Of a DNA stretch of 64,000 bases, positions 27,084 to 36,349 are shown piece by piece (the stretch's first letter is position 1; each line of letters starts with the position of its first letter). Both the position numbers and the translations under genes were made by a program. The DNA comes from Citromicrobium sp. JLT1363. Its GTDB lineage: Bacteria; Pseudomonadota; Alphaproteobacteria; Sphingomonadales; Sphingomonadaceae. The stretch lies in NCBI RefSeq assembly GCF_000186705.1, contig NZ_AEUE01000002.1:351826-415825 (forward strand), in the 5' to 3' direction. Below the pieces are notes generated by a model, which was given only the letters and a program-made list of their open reading frames with translations, was not told the origin of the DNA and did not search any database.

Positions 27084-28010
27084 ATGGCCGTCATCGCCGT
27101 CTACAGCATGAAGGGTGGGGTCGGGAAAACGACCATGGCGGTCGATCTCGCCTGGCGTTTCGCGCAGCGCGGCGGCCACGAGACCCTGCTGTTCGACCTC
27201 GATCCGCAGGGCGGCGCGGGCTTCCTGCTGGGCCACGAGGAGCGCAAGGTGCAGCGCGCGATCTCCGCCTTTCACCACGCCAGGGCGCCGCGCGACCTGA
27301 TCGAGCCGACGCGCTTCGATGGCCTCTCGCTGATCGGCGCGGACCAGTCCCTGCGCGATCTGCCGGTCCAGCTCGCCCGGATCGGTACCAAGAAGCGCCT
27401 CGCGCAGATGCTCAACTTCATGAAGGGCGATTATCCGCGCATCGTGCTCGACTGCCCGCCGATGATCAACGAGGTGAGCGAGCAGATCATGGAAGCGGCG
27501 GACCTGATCGTGGTGCCGCTGCCCGCATCGCCGCTGGCGGCGCGCGCCTTCGGCTTCATCAAGGAAGAGCTTGCCAAGCGGCCGGGCCACCCGCCCGTGC
27601 TCCCCGTGCTCTCGATGTACGACAAGCGGCGCAAGCTGCACCGCTGGGTGCGCGAGAATGCGGCTGCCAACTGGCCGGTGATCCCGCAAAGCTCCTATGT
27701 CGAACAGGTTGCGGTGCGCCGCGAGCCGATTGCGAGCTTCGCCAACTGGTCGCCCGCCGCACAGGGGTTCGAGCATCTGCACGCCGCGCTCGAAGCCAAG
27801 CTCGCGCAGCTGGGCCTCGCCGGCCCGCCGCCGGGTGGCGGCCAGAAGGACGCCACGCGGGCGCTGCCCGGCCCGCAGGCCGAGCGGCCGGAGGCTCCGC
27901 GCGAGGAGAGCCCGAAAGTCGTCCCGATCCGCCGTGCCGAGGCCCCGCAGGCCGCGCACGCGGCGCCCACGCCGAGCGAAGGCCTCGCCCGCCGCGCCTT
28001 CAGCTTCTAG
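27084..28010 (+). CDS. ParA-family ATPase (first of two paralogues)
   Basis: P-loop ATPase of 308 residues. The deviant Walker A is KGGVGKTT (residues 10-17) with the signature Lys10, and the Walker B region is RIVLDCPPMINE. ParA/MinD/MipZ proteins use ATP-driven dimerisation to position DNA or complexes. No parB-like gene lies next to it, so chromosome or plasmid partition is not supported here. The last 60 residues are rich in Pro, Ala, Arg and Glu and are probably disordered. A clear paralogue is encoded on the other strand at 32827-33558. Confidence 0.88.
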   Translation: MAVIAVYSMKGGVGKTTMAVDLAWRFAQRGGHETLLFDLDPQGGAGFLLGHEERKVQRAISAFHHARAPRDLIEPTRFDGLSLIGADQSLRDLPVQLARIGTKKRLAQMLNFMKGDYPRIVLDCPPMINEVSEQIMEAADLIVVPLPASPLAARAFGFIKEELAKRPGHPPVLPVLSMYDKRRKLHRWVRENAAANWPVIPQSSYVEQVAVRREPIASFANWSPAAQGFEHLHAALEAKLAQLGLAGPPPGGGQKDATRALPGPQAERPEAPREESPKVVPIRRAEAPQAAHAAPTPSEGLARRAFSF

Positions 28011-28113
28011 GCAGCGGCGGTGCGGCTGACGGAGCCGCAAAACTCTCACGTCCACCGAAACTTGTCATTCATCTGCCCGCCCCTACATTCGTGGGGGAAA
28101 GGACTCGCATCAA

Positions 28114-30093
28114 ATGAGTGAACAGAACACGCCCGACGGGCAGGGCCCGAACGGTCCGGGTGGCGGTGGTCCGAACCCCTGGATCCGCAGCCTGATGATC
28201 TGGGGCGGCATCTTTCTTGCCCTGCTGCTGGCGGTCTCCATGTTCGGCGGCACCAGCGAAAGCGCGGGTACGCAGATCAGCTATTCCGATTTCCGCGATC
28301 GCGTGGCCAGTGGCACGGTCGAGGAAGTGCAGATCGCGGACGATCGCATCACCGGCACGCTCAAGAACGGCGAGACGTTCAATACGGTGCCGGTCTCCAG
28401 CGATCCGGGGCTGACCAAGCTGCTGGACGAGAACGACGTGACCTACTCGGGCAAGCCGACCGAGCAGATGAACATCCTGTGGGTGATCCTGATCCAGTCG
28501 CTGCCCTTCCTGCTGATCCTGGGCATCGCGTTCTTCGCGCTGCGGCAGGTGCAGAAGAACGGCGGCGCGGGCGGTGCGATGGGCTTCGGCAAGTCCAAGG
28601 CCAAGATGCTGACCGAAAAGCAGGGCCGGGTGACGTTCAACGATGTCGCCGGGATCGACGAAGCGCGCGAAGAGCTGGAGGAAATCGTCGAATTTCTGAA
28701 GGACCCGCAGCGTTTCTCCAAGCTGGGCGGCACCATCCCCAAGGGCGCGCTGCTGGTCGGCTCGCCCGGTACGGGTAAGACGCTGCTGGCCCGCGCGATC
28801 GCGGGCGAGGCGGGCGTGCCGTTCTTCACCATTTCGGGCTCCGACTTCGTCGAGATGTTCGTGGGCGTCGGCGCAAGCCGTGTGCGCGACATGTTCGAAC
28901 AGGCGAAGAAGAACGCGCCGTGCATCCTGTTCATCGACGAAATCGATGCCGTGGGCCGTTCGCGCGGCCATGGCCTCGGCAATTCGAACGACGAACGCGA
29001 GCAGACGCTCAACCAGCTGCTGGTCGAGATGGACGGGTTCGAGGCCAACGAAGGCATCATCATCATCGCGGCGACCAACCGCCCCGACGTGCTCGACCCC
29101 GCGCTGCTGCGTCCGGGCCGTTTCGACCGTCAGGTCGTGGTGCCCGTGCCCGATATCGACGGGCGCGAGAAGATCCTCGACGTGCACATGAAGAAGGTGC
29201 CGCTGGCGCCCGACGTGAACCCGCGCACCATCGCGCGCGGCACGCCCGGCTTCTCCGGCGCGGACCTCGCCAACCTCGTCAACGAAGCCGCCCTGCTGGC
29301 TGCCCGCCGCAACAAGCGGCTGGTCGCGATGCAGGAATTCGAGGACGCGAAGGACAAGGTCATGATGGGCAGCGAACGCCGCTCCATGGTGATGACCGAC
29401 GACGAGAAGAAGATGACCGCATATCACGAGGCGGGCCACGCGCTCGTCTCGCTGAACGAGCCGGCATCGGACCCGATCCACAAGGCGACGATCATCCCGC
29501 GCGGTCGCGCGCTGGGCATGGTGATGCGCCTGCCGGAACGGGACAATTACTCGTATCACCGCGACAAGATGCATGCCGACCTCGCAGTCGCCATGGGTGG
29601 CCGCGTGGCCGAAGAGCTGATCTTCGGGCACGACAAGGTCAGCTCCGGCGCCTCGTCGGACATCCAGTACGCGACATCGCTGGCGCGCAACATGGTCACC
29701 AAGTGGGGCATGAGCGAGAAGCTCGGCCCGCTGCAGTACGAGGAACAGCAGGAAGGCTACCTCGGCATGGGGCAGTCGGCTCGCACGATGGGCTCTGGCG
29801 AGACCAACAAGCTGATCGACGCCGAAATCCGCGCTCTGGTCGAGAATGCGCACAAGCGCGCCACCAAGATCCTGACGGACAAGGAAGACCAGCTCCACCT
29901 GCTCGCGCAGTCGATGCTCGAGTTCGAGACGCTGACGGGCGACGAGATCGACCAGCTGCTGAAGGACGGCAAGCTGGACCGGCCGGACGAGCCCAAGGGC
30001 CCGGCCAAGCCGCGTTCGGTTGGCGGTTCCTCGGTGCCCAAGGCGGGCAAGCGCTTCGGCGGCGAAGGCGGTGCCAGCCCGCAGGGCGCCTGA
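28114..30093 (+). CDS. ftsH: ATP-dependent zinc metalloprotease FtsH
   Basis: Membrane AAA+ protease of 659 residues that degrades damaged or regulatory membrane and cytosolic proteins as a hexamer. Two TM helices (about 26-46 and 120-143) flank a periplasmic domain. The Walker A is GSPGTGKT (Lys222), Walker B is [11 protein letters not shown], and the second region of homology is LRPGRFDRQ. The zinc site is HEAGH (438-442). The C-terminal coiled region is followed by a Pro/Lys/Gly-rich tail. A strong terminator follows. The usual Pro in GPPGTGKT is Ser here, a mild variant. Confidence 0.98.
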   Translation: MSEQNTPDGQGPNGPGGGGPNPWIRSLMIWGGIFLALLLAVSMFGGTSESAGTQISYSDFRDRVASGTVEEVQIADDRITGTLKNGETFNTVPVSSDPGLTKLLDENDVTYSGKPTEQMNILWVILIQSLPFLLILGIAFFALRQVQKNGGAGGAMGFGKSKAKMLTEKQGRVTFNDVAGIDEAREELEEIVEFLKDPQRFSKLGGTIPKGALLVGSPGTGKTLLARAIAGEAGVPFFTISGSDFVEMFVGVGASRVRDMFEQAKKNAPCILFIDEIDAVGRSRGHGLGNSNDEREQTLNQLLVEMDGFEANEGIIIIAATNRPDVLDPALLRPGRFDRQVVVPVPDIDGREKILDVHMKKVPLAPDVNPRTIARGTPGFSGADLANLVNEAALLAARRNKRLVAMQEFEDAKDKVMMGSERRSMVMTDDEKKMTAYHEAGHALVSLNEPASDPIHKATIIPRGRALGMVMRLPERDNYSYHRDKMHADLAVAMGGRVAEELIFGHDKVSSGASSDIQYATSLARNMVTKWGMSEKLGPLQYEEQQEGYLGMGQSARTMGSGETNKLIDAEIRALVENAHKRATKILTDKEDQLHLLAQSMLEFETLTGDEIDQLLKDGKLDRPDEPKGPAKPRSVGGSSVPKAGKRFGGEGGASPQGA

Positions 30094-30124
30094 CGGTTAC
30101 GCCGCCCTTCATCCGGTAAATATG

Positions 30125-30161
30125 AAAAGCTCCGTCGGTCCAGCGCCGACGGAGCTTTTTT
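30125..30161 (+). terminator. Intrinsic terminator after ftsH
   Basis: Arms AAAAGCTCCGTCGG and CCGACGGAGCTTTT pair perfectly over 14 bases around a 7-base loop and end in six T. It begins 32 bases after the ftsH stop. Confidence 0.93.
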
Positions 30162-30252
30162 CATGCGCCCGGTCCGCTCGCTGAGGATCGCGGGGGAACC
30201 GCAGCGCGCGGCCGATGGTTAACAAGGTCTGATCGCAGAGGGAGTACCTGCC

Positions 30253-30531
30253 ATGAATCGCCCGAATATTGCTGTGCTGGCCGCGCTTGGCGCCGCTTCG
30301 CTGGGTCTCGCCGCCTGCTCCGAACAGACGCAGGAAGACGGCGAAGCCTTCGTGGAAGGCGCCGCTGCCGACACGGCCGCCAATGCCGAAGTCGTGCAGG
30401 AAAAGGTCGAGGATGCGGCGATCGTCGCGAGCGACAAGGTGAGCGAAGGCGCCGCCAATGTGCGCGACGAAATGGCCGAGGACGAAGCTGCCGAGGAGCC
30501 GACCGACGGCGATCTGGACGGGACCGACTGA
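30253..30531 (+). CDS. Small acidic lipoprotein of unknown function
   Basis: A 92-residue protein with a lipoprotein signal (lipobox LAAC, Cys22). The mature part is highly acidic and Ala-rich, with YtjA/late-embryogenesis-like heptads (VVQEKVEDAAIVASDKVSEGAANVRDEMAED) that could form an amphipathic helix. It lies alone after the ftsH terminator. Function unknown; similar small membrane-anchored helical proteins are often stress-related, but nothing here proves that. Confidence 0.75.
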   Translation: MNRPNIAVLAALGAASLGLAACSEQTQEDGEAFVEGAAADTAANAEVVQEKVEDAAIVASDKVSEGAANVRDEMAEDEAAEEPTDGDLDGTD

Positions 30532-30568
30532 TCCGGCCCGCCGATCACCTGCGCCTGCTGCCGCGCGC

Positions 30569-31657
30569 CTAGAACGCGCCGAGCAGCAGCAGGATCTGCA
30601 GGAAGATCAGCACCACGAAGAAGATCGCCACCAGCAGCACCAGCAGCCGCCACAAGGCGGACCAGCGCGACAGGCCATAGGCCTGCCTCAGCTGCCGATA
30701 GATGTGCAGCGGTGCGATGGTGGCGAAGATGGTGAACAGCCATGTCGCACCCAGCCCGGCCTTGCCCAGCAGCGACAGGGCGATGAACATCAGCGACATG
30801 AACGACAGGGAATAGGTGACGAACATCGCGTGGTCGTAGGCCTTGAAGCGGCGCTTCCACGCGAACAGCAGCCATACGAAGGGCAGTGACAGCGGGATCA
30901 GCAGCCAGCTGAACTTGTAGCTGTTGGCCTGCAGCTTGTAGAGCATCAGGCCCGGGTTCTCGCGCCACTTCTTGCCGATCTTCTTCATCAGCGCGCCACC
31001 GCCGTCAGGGCCCAGGCTGACGGTGGCGCTCTTCGCACCTGCATCGTCACCGAAGATCACGGTGCGGCCCGTGTCGAGCGTATCGATCTCTTCCTCCACG
31101 CCGCGCAGCTGCTCGCGCAAGGCAACGCTCTGCGCGCCGGATGCGTTCTCCAGCGCGTCCACCAGATCGTCCCGCTCTGCCACCAGCTTGCTGCGCGTCT
31201 CTTCCATATCGCTGCGCAGCTCGGTTGCGTCCGTGGGCTGCAGATCGCTGGGTGCGGTCAGGCCAACCGCCTGGAACACGGCGAACATCAGGAACACGGT
31301 GAACAGGAACAGCGCCATCGGCGATACGAAGAAGGCGCGCTCCCCGTCGATATAGCGGCGGGTCAGCTTGCCGGGATCGCGGACGAGCAGCGGCAGCGTG
31401 TGCCACAGCTTTCCGTCCAGATGCAGCACGCCGTGAACCAGATCGTGGCCCACTGCGGCCAGCGTGCGGTGCAGGTGCGCCTTCTGACCGCAGGCATGGC
31501 AGTGGCTGCCCTTCAGCTCGGTGCCGCAATTGAGGCAGGCCTGCTCAGCGAAGTGGCCGGTCTCGTCCACCGGGCCCGTACCCGTTTCACGCGAAACGGC
31601 CTGCGCATAGAGCCCGCCCTCGCTCGCCGTACCGATCGCGTCCGGAATATCGCTCAT
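30569..31657 (-). CDS. DUF3667 domain membrane protein
   Basis: A 362-residue membrane protein. The N-terminus carries a four-Cys zinc ribbon (CLNCGTELKGSHCHACGQ), followed by HxxLxAVGHDLVHGVLHLDGKLWHTLPLLVRDPGKLTRRYIDGER, the typical DUF3667 segment. About five TM helices follow, with a coiled-coil-like cytoplasmic or periplasmic stretch (about 150-200) between the first and the remaining helices. The family is common in sphingomonads and its role is not known. It is transcribed convergently with the small lipoprotein gene. Confidence 0.88.
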   Translation of the reverse strand: MSDIPDAIGTASEGGLYAQAVSRETGTGPVDETGHFAEQACLNCGTELKGSHCHACGQKAHLHRTLAAVGHDLVHGVLHLDGKLWHTLPLLVRDPGKLTRRYIDGERAFFVSPMALFLFTVFLMFAVFQAVGLTAPSDLQPTDATELRSDMEETRSKLVAERDDLVDALENASGAQSVALREQLRGVEEEIDTLDTGRTVIFGDDAGAKSATVSLGPDGGGALMKKIGKKWRENPGLMLYKLQANSYKFSWLLIPLSLPFVWLLFAWKRRFKAYDHAMFVTYSLSFMSLMFIALSLLGKAGLGATWLFTIFATIAPLHIYRQLRQAYGLSRWSALWRLLVLLVAIFFVVLIFLQILLLLGAF

Positions 31658-31728
31658 GCGTCATGCCCCCCGTCGGCCCGTCTTTAGCAGCCACGCGAAT
31701 GTGGTCGAGAGAGAAGCTGGCGTTCCGC

Positions 31729-32490
31729 TCAGCCGAGCATGGCGAGCCGCAGCAGCGCTTCGCGCGCAAGCAGCAGGGCCGCCGCCAGGATCACGAGGAT
31801 CGGTGCCAGCCGCAGCAGCGTGGCCGCGCGATCGAGCCGCGCGAATTTGCCGAGCAGCCATGCGTTGAGCACCACGATCGCCGTGACCAGCGGCGCAACC
31901 ACGAAGGGCGCCGAGACGCCGAGGCTGTGAACGCCCAGCGCGAGCCCGATCAGCCCCGCCGAAACGCCGAGGCTGCTGGCACCGAAGATGAGCGCCCATT
32001 GCGGGTGGCGGCCATCCATCATCGGGCAGGAAAACCGGGCGCCGATAACCCCGACGGGAAGCAGCAGCCAGCCCAGCGTCCACAGCTTGCCCAGGAAGGC
32101 GAGCAGCGCGGCGCTGCCCTGTTCGCGCTCTATCTGCTGCGTGGTTCGCGGATCGCCCCGACGCCAGGCGAGGTTCGCCTGTTCGAGGAAGAACGCCGCC
32201 GACCGCGCGCGTTCGACACGCTCGCCCGTCTCGTCGCCCGGAGTGTCGTCCGCAAGACCGTCGCTTCCCTCGCCCTCGGCAACCGATTGCAGCGCCTCGC
32301 CGCCTGCCGACAGCGCGCTTTGGACCGCGCGATCCTGCCCGATGCGGCCTGTCGGCCCGCCGGCCAGATCGAGCGCCAGCAGCAGGGCCATGCCTGCCAG
32401 AAAGATAGTCAGCGCGCGAACCGGCGGGGACGCGCCCTCGGGCGGGTGGGTATCGGCCGGTGCCGGGCTGGTCGTCGCAGGATCGGGCAT
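31729..32490 (-). CDS. Membrane protein of unknown function
   Basis: About 253 residues from the ATG at 32490 (an upstream in-frame ATG at 32544 would add 18 residues; neither has a strong ribosome-binding site). One TM helix near residues 26-44 is followed by an acidic, probably periplasmic region of about 60 residues (GEGSDGLADDTPGDETGERVE), then four or five TM helices in the C-terminal half. I do not recognise the family. It is 71 bases upstream of the DUF3667 gene on the same strand and may be co-transcribed with it. Confidence 0.75.
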   Translation of the reverse strand: MPDPATTSPAPADTHPPEGASPPVRALTIFLAGMALLLALDLAGGPTGRIGQDRAVQSALSAGGEALQSVAEGEGSDGLADDTPGDETGERVERARSAAFFLEQANLAWRRGDPRTTQQIEREQGSAALLAFLGKLWTLGWLLLPVGVIGARFSCPMMDGRHPQWALIFGASSLGVSAGLIGLALGVHSLGVSAPFVVAPLVTAIVVLNAWLLGKFARLDRAATLLRLAPILVILAAALLLAREALLRLAMLG

Positions 32491-32585
32491 GGCCAGGTTA
32501 ATAGCGCGCGCGACCGGCAAGGCCAGCCCGTACCGTAGGAACAAAAAAGGAACGACGCGCGTTCTGAGGCCAAGGAGATATACCG

Positions 32586-32813
32586 ATGGAAACGATCAAC
32601 GAACACCCCAAGGCCGAGCCGACCTCCAACGCCGAAAAGGCGCCGGAGAACTGGACGACGGGCGACGAAGCGATGACCGGGGCGCAGGCCAGCTACCTGA
32701 AAACGCTGGCAGAAGAAGCGGGCCAGCCGGACGCTTTCGATCCCGCGCTCAGCAAGGCGGAGGCTTCGCTGCGGATCGACGCGCTGCAGGAAAAGACCGG
32801 CCGGGGCGCATGA
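32586..32813 (+). CDS. DUF3072 domain protein
   Basis: A 75-residue hydrophilic protein. The segment MTGAQASYLKTLAEEAGQP followed by LSKAEASLRIDALQEKTGR is the DUF3072 signature (an H-x-x-L or SAP-like short helical fold). An AAGGAGATATACC leader provides a strong ribosome-binding site. It ends 13 bases before the stop of the convergent ParA-like gene. The family is often stress-linked or DNA-related in annotation, but without proven function. Confidence 0.85.
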   Translation: METINEHPKAEPTSNAEKAPENWTTGDEAMTGAQASYLKTLAEEAGQPDAFDPALSKAEASLRIDALQEKTGRGA

Positions 32814-32826
32814 GCCGCTCCGTACT

Positions 32827-33558
32827 CTAGCCTTTGGCGAGCCTGCGTTCCACGTCGGTCCAGAGCTTCTTGAACGCGCGCAGCGCCGGGCTGCGCGGAG
32901 CGAAGGCACCGACCGGGGCCTGCTGGCTGGCGCATTGCTCGATCGCGCTTGCCGCCGGGATAACCGGCCAGTCGGGGTGGTTGGCCACGGCTTCGCGATG
33001 GAGCGTGCGGCGGCGATCGACCATCGAGAACACGGGCATGATCGGCGGGGCCTTCTTGCCAGCTGCCTCCACTTCCTCCTGCACCATTTCCAGTGCGCGG
33101 GCGGACAGGGGCGAGGGCGGGATCGGAACGATGACGAGGTCGGCTGCCCGCACGATCTGGCTGGACAGCTCGTTGAGAACCGGCGGGCAGTCGAGCACCA
33201 GCCGGTCGTAGTCTTTCACCAGATCGGCGGTGAGCCTGGCGATCCGGTTCTTCTTGCCGATCTCGGCCAGCTGGACGTCGAGCGCGCGGATCGATTCATC
33301 CGCAGGCAGCAGGTCCAGCCGGGGGTAGCCGGTCTTCCTGATGAGCTTCGCCGGGTCCAGTTCCTTGCTGATGACGCTGGTCGCGCGCTTCTTCTTCCTG
33401 GGATCGACGCCCAGCAGGAAGCCCGCGCCGCCTGCCGCATCCAGATCCCACAATAGCGTGCGCCTGCTGGACTGCGTCGCGGCGCACCACGCAAGGTTGG
33501 CCGCGAAGGTCGTTTTCCCGACCCCGCCCTTGACGCTGTAAACCGCAACGACCGCCAT
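32827..33558 (-). CDS. ParA-family ATPase (second paralogue)
   Basis: P-loop ATPase of 243 residues with KGGVGKTT (10-17) and RLVLDCPPVLNE, clearly related along its whole length to the protein at 27084-28010 (for example AVYSxKGGVGKTT, DLxxxGGAGFLLG, LDCPPxxNE, WPVIPxxSxxEQ). It lacks the Pro/Ala-rich C-terminal tail of the first copy. No parB-like partner is adjacent. It is encoded between DUF3072 and rpoZ. The target it positions is unknown. Confidence 0.88.
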   Translation of the reverse strand: MAVVAVYSVKGGVGKTTFAANLAWCAATQSSRRTLLWDLDAAGGAGFLLGVDPRKKKRATSVISKELDPAKLIRKTGYPRLDLLPADESIRALDVQLAEIGKKNRIARLTADLVKDYDRLVLDCPPVLNELSSQIVRAADLVIVPIPPSPLSARALEMVQEEVEAAGKKAPPIMPVFSMVDRRRTLHREAVANHPDWPVIPAASAIEQCASQQAPVGAFAPRSPALRAFKKLWTDVERRLAKG

Positions 33559-33675
33559 CTGCGTTCTGCTCTCCCTAGTCGAACCTGCAGGTGTGACAGT
33601 GTTTCATTCCCACCGCACTTGCAATCGAAAAGCCCCGAAAACCGGCATATCCAGCTTGTGCCTTCGCCGAAACGA

Positions 33676-33712
33676 AAACGGGGCGGCACCTCAATAGAGG
33701 TCCGCCCCGTTT
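33676..33712 (-). terminator. Intrinsic terminator after rpoZ
   Basis: AAACGGGGCGG pairs with CCGCCCCGTTT, and an inner ACCTC-AATA-GAGGT stem extends the hairpin. Read on the minus strand it ends in GTTTTC, 23 bases after the rpoZ stop. Confidence 0.85.
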
Positions 33713-33734
33713 CGCATGCATTTCGTGCTGGCGA

Positions 33735-34079
33735 TCAGCCTTCGTAGTCGCCGCCCACCGATGTGGAGCGGGTCGGGGTCGCGGCAGTCACCCGCAGCGC
33801 CTCGGCCGACTGGCTGAGCGAGCCGACTTCATCGACCTCGTCATCGTCGTCCGGCAGAATCTTCTGCAGGTTGGTGATCATGCTTTCCTGCAGATCCTTG
33901 GGCTTCACCGTCTGCTCCGCGATTTCACGCAGCGCGACGACCGGGTTCTTGTCACGGTCGCGGTCGAGCGTGATCTCCGCGCCGCCGGAAATTTCGCGCG
34001 CACGCTCGGCGGCGAGCAGGACGAGATCGAAGCGGTTGGGAACCTTGTCGACGCAATCTTCAACGGTAACGCGCGCCAT
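33735..34079 (-). CDS. rpoZ: RNA polymerase omega subunit
   Basis: A 114-residue omega subunit. The N-terminus [33 protein letters not shown] is the family signature (helix contacting the beta-prime C-terminus). The C-terminal half has an acidic [11 protein letters not shown] region and a Ser/Thr-rich tail. Omega aids polymerase assembly and takes part in ppGpp binding. It stands alone with its own terminator. No spoT gene follows it in this window. Confidence 0.96.
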   Translation of the reverse strand: MARVTVEDCVDKVPNRFDLVLLAAERAREISGGAEITLDRDRDKNPVVALREIAEQTVKPKDLQESMITNLQKILPDDDDEVDEVGSLSQSAEALRVTAATPTRSTSVGGDYEG

Positions 34080-34178
34080 AAGCGGGGCACTCCATGGACC
34101 TAGAATTTCGGGATCAAGCGCGCCCTATATAGGCACCGCGCCCGATTTTCAACAAAAAGCCGCTTGCGTGCTGCCGGA

Positions 34179-35711
34179 TCAGCCCTCGTCGTAGCTTGAG
34201 TAGTCGCGGTACGCGGGCGAGGTGAACTTGGTGTACTCGCCTTCGAAATGCAGCGGCACATTGCCGGTGGAGCCGTGGCGCTGCTTGGCCACGATCAGCG
34301 TCGCCCTGCCGGAAAGCTCCATCTGCTTTTCCTGCCACTGCTGATATTTCAGCTTCGCTTCCTCGGTACTGCTGTCGTCGGGCGCGTCGGGCTTCACCTG
34401 ATTGTGGTAATATTCGCCGCGATAGATGAACCACACCATGTCGGCGTCCTGCTCGATCGAGCCCGATTCGCGCAGGTCCGCCAGCTGCGGCTTCTTGTCC
34501 TCGCGCTGCTCCACCGCACGGCTCAGCTGGGAAAGCGCGATCACCGGCACGCCGAGGTCCTTTGCCAGGGTCTTCAACCCTCGGCTGATCTCGGAGATTT
34601 CGTTGACGCGGTTGTCCTTGCTGCGGGCCGAACCCTGCAACAGCTGAAGGTAATCGACCACGACCAGGCCGATATCCTTTTTCCGCTTCAGCCGCCGCGC
34701 GCGCATCAGCAGCCCGTCGATGGTGAGCGCGGGCGTATCGTCGATATAGAGCGGCAGGTCGGCCAGCCGCTGGCTTGCCTCGGACAGCCGCTGGAAACCG
34801 GCGGCCCCGCCAATGTCGCCCGAACGCAGGTTCTCCGACGAGATTTCCGCCTGTTCGGACAGGATACGCGTGGCCAGCTGGTCCGCGCTCATCTCCAGGC
34901 TGAAGAAGGCGACCGGGCAGCCGCCCGAATCGGGCCCGCCGTCGCGCTGGCGCTTCAGATGTTCGTAGGCCGTGTTGAACGCGATGTTGGTGACGAGCGA
35001 GGTCTTGCCCATGCCCGGACGCCCGGCGAGGATGACGAGGTCCGAATCGTGCAGGCCGGCGGTCTTTTCGTCGATGGTCGCAAGCCCGGTGGTGCGGCCC
35101 GAGAGGCCGCGCCCGGAATTCATCGCCCGCTGCGCCTGCTTCAGCGCTTCCTTGGCGGCCATGCCGAAGGATTTCGCCGCATTACCGACATTGGTGCCTT
35201 CGGCGATATCGAATAGCGCCTTTTCGGCCGTCTCGATCTGCTTGAGCGGTTCGACCGTTTCGGAGGTATCGAGCGCGCCCGTCACCAGCGTGCGGCCCAC
35301 GGTCACCAGTTCGCGCAGCAGTGCGAGGTCGTAGATCTGTTCGGCCAGCTGGCGGGTGGCGAGCAGTCCGTGCCCGTCCGCCGTCAGCCGCGCGAGGTAG
35401 GTCGTGCCGCCAAGCTGTTCGAGATGCTCGTTGCCTTCGAAATAGGGCTTCAGCGTCACCGGGCTGGCGGTGGCCCCACGCTCCATCATGGCGAGGAAGC
35501 GTTCCATGATCTGCTGGTGCGCGGGCACGAAGAAATGTTCGGGCCGCAGCGGGTTGGGCAGTTCCTCGTAAACGCTGTTGTCGATCAGGATCGCGCCCAG
35601 AAACGCGGCTTCGGCTTCCACGTTGGAGGGCAGGGCGCGCGCGCCGTCCACCGCGCCGTCGGGCGCTGTATCGGAGGGCGAGGATTTGAGGAGCAGACTA
35701 TCTTCGGACAT
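34179..35711 (-). CDS. dnaB: Replicative DNA helicase DnaB
   Basis: Hexameric 5'-3' replicative helicase of 510 residues. The N-terminal domain (about 25-130, LPSNVEAEAAFLGAILIDNSVYEEL) binds primase. The RecA-like domain has Walker A GRPGMGKTSL, ...FSLEMSADQLATR, and VVVDYLQLLQG. An Arg-finger region SRAVEQREDKKPQLADLRESGSIEQDADMVWF is intact. I chose the ATG at 35711 (MSEDSLLLKSSP), which gives the usual length; 35765 would add 18 residues. No intein is present. Confidence 0.97.
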   Translation of the reverse strand: MSEDSLLLKSSPSDTAPDGAVDGARALPSNVEAEAAFLGAILIDNSVYEELPNPLRPEHFFVPAHQQIMERFLAMMERGATASPVTLKPYFEGNEHLEQLGGTTYLARLTADGHGLLATRQLAEQIYDLALLRELVTVGRTLVTGALDTSETVEPLKQIETAEKALFDIAEGTNVGNAAKSFGMAAKEALKQAQRAMNSGRGLSGRTTGLATIDEKTAGLHDSDLVILAGRPGMGKTSLVTNIAFNTAYEHLKRQRDGGPDSGGCPVAFFSLEMSADQLATRILSEQAEISSENLRSGDIGGAAGFQRLSEASQRLADLPLYIDDTPALTIDGLLMRARRLKRKKDIGLVVVDYLQLLQGSARSKDNRVNEISEISRGLKTLAKDLGVPVIALSQLSRAVEQREDKKPQLADLRESGSIEQDADMVWFIYRGEYYHNQVKPDAPDDSSTEEAKLKYQQWQEKQMELSGRATLIVAKQRHGSTGNVPLHFEGEYTKFTSPAYRDYSSYDEG

Positions 35712-35851
35712 TGGGCGTTCAATGTGCGAAGCCGCGCGCAGCTGCAAGCGATCCGGTGGCCGCATTTTCGCTGCTACCCTGTGAATAGCGAGTACAAGCG
35801 CAACAGGCCTTGCCGCAGCCCCCGAAATTCTGCGAAGGCATTTACCGACCC

Positions 35852-36334
35852 ATGGCCGACCATCGCATCTCCCACATCGATCTCGACGATTCGACGATCC
35901 TCTGGCGCAATGCCGACGTGGAGCAGGAACGGCGCGTGGCGATCTTCGATCTGATCGAGGAAAACACCTTCAAGCCGGTGCGTTCGGCGGAAAAAGGGGC
36001 AACCGGGCCCTACACGCTGGGCCTTTCGGTGCGCGACGACCGGCTCGCGCTCGATATTTCCGACGCGCAGGGCGCTCAGCTGGAAACGATCATGCTGGGG
36101 CTGGCGCGGTTCAAGCGCCCGATCCGCGATTACTTCGCGATCTGCGACAGCTACTACCAGGCGATTCGCAAGGCGACCCCGCAGGAGATCGAGACGATCG
36201 ACATGGCGCGGCGGGGCGTCCACAACCGCGCGGCGGAGCTGCTGGTGGAGCGGCTGGAGGGCAAGGTGGAAACCGATTTCGCCACCGCCCGCCGCCTGTT
36301 CACGCTGATCTGCGTCCTGCACATCCGCGGTTGA
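35852..36334 (+). CDS. UPF0262 family protein
   Basis: A 160-residue cytosolic protein. The start MADHRISHIDLDDSTILWRN and the following VEQERRVAIFDLIEENTF, RDYFAICDSYYQAIRKATPQEIETIDMARRGVHN are near-invariant in UPF0262, a family confined to alphaproteobacteria. The ATG at 35852 matches the family start; an upstream in-frame ATG at 35810 is less likely. Function unknown. It is divergent from dnaB and 15 bases upstream of a GH25-like gene on the same strand. Confidence 0.93.
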   Translation: MADHRISHIDLDDSTILWRNADVEQERRVAIFDLIEENTFKPVRSAEKGATGPYTLGLSVRDDRLALDISDAQGAQLETIMLGLARFKRPIRDYFAICDSYYQAIRKATPQEIETIDMARRGVHNRAAELLVERLEGKVETDFATARRLFTLICVLHIRG

Positions 36335-36349
36335 GGACTGGGCGAAGCA

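Noticed and set aside
28069..29898. Open frame on the minus strand opposite ftsH
   Set aside because: It mirrors ftsH codons; the ftsH motifs are complete, and no ribosome-binding site or motif supports the antisense frame.
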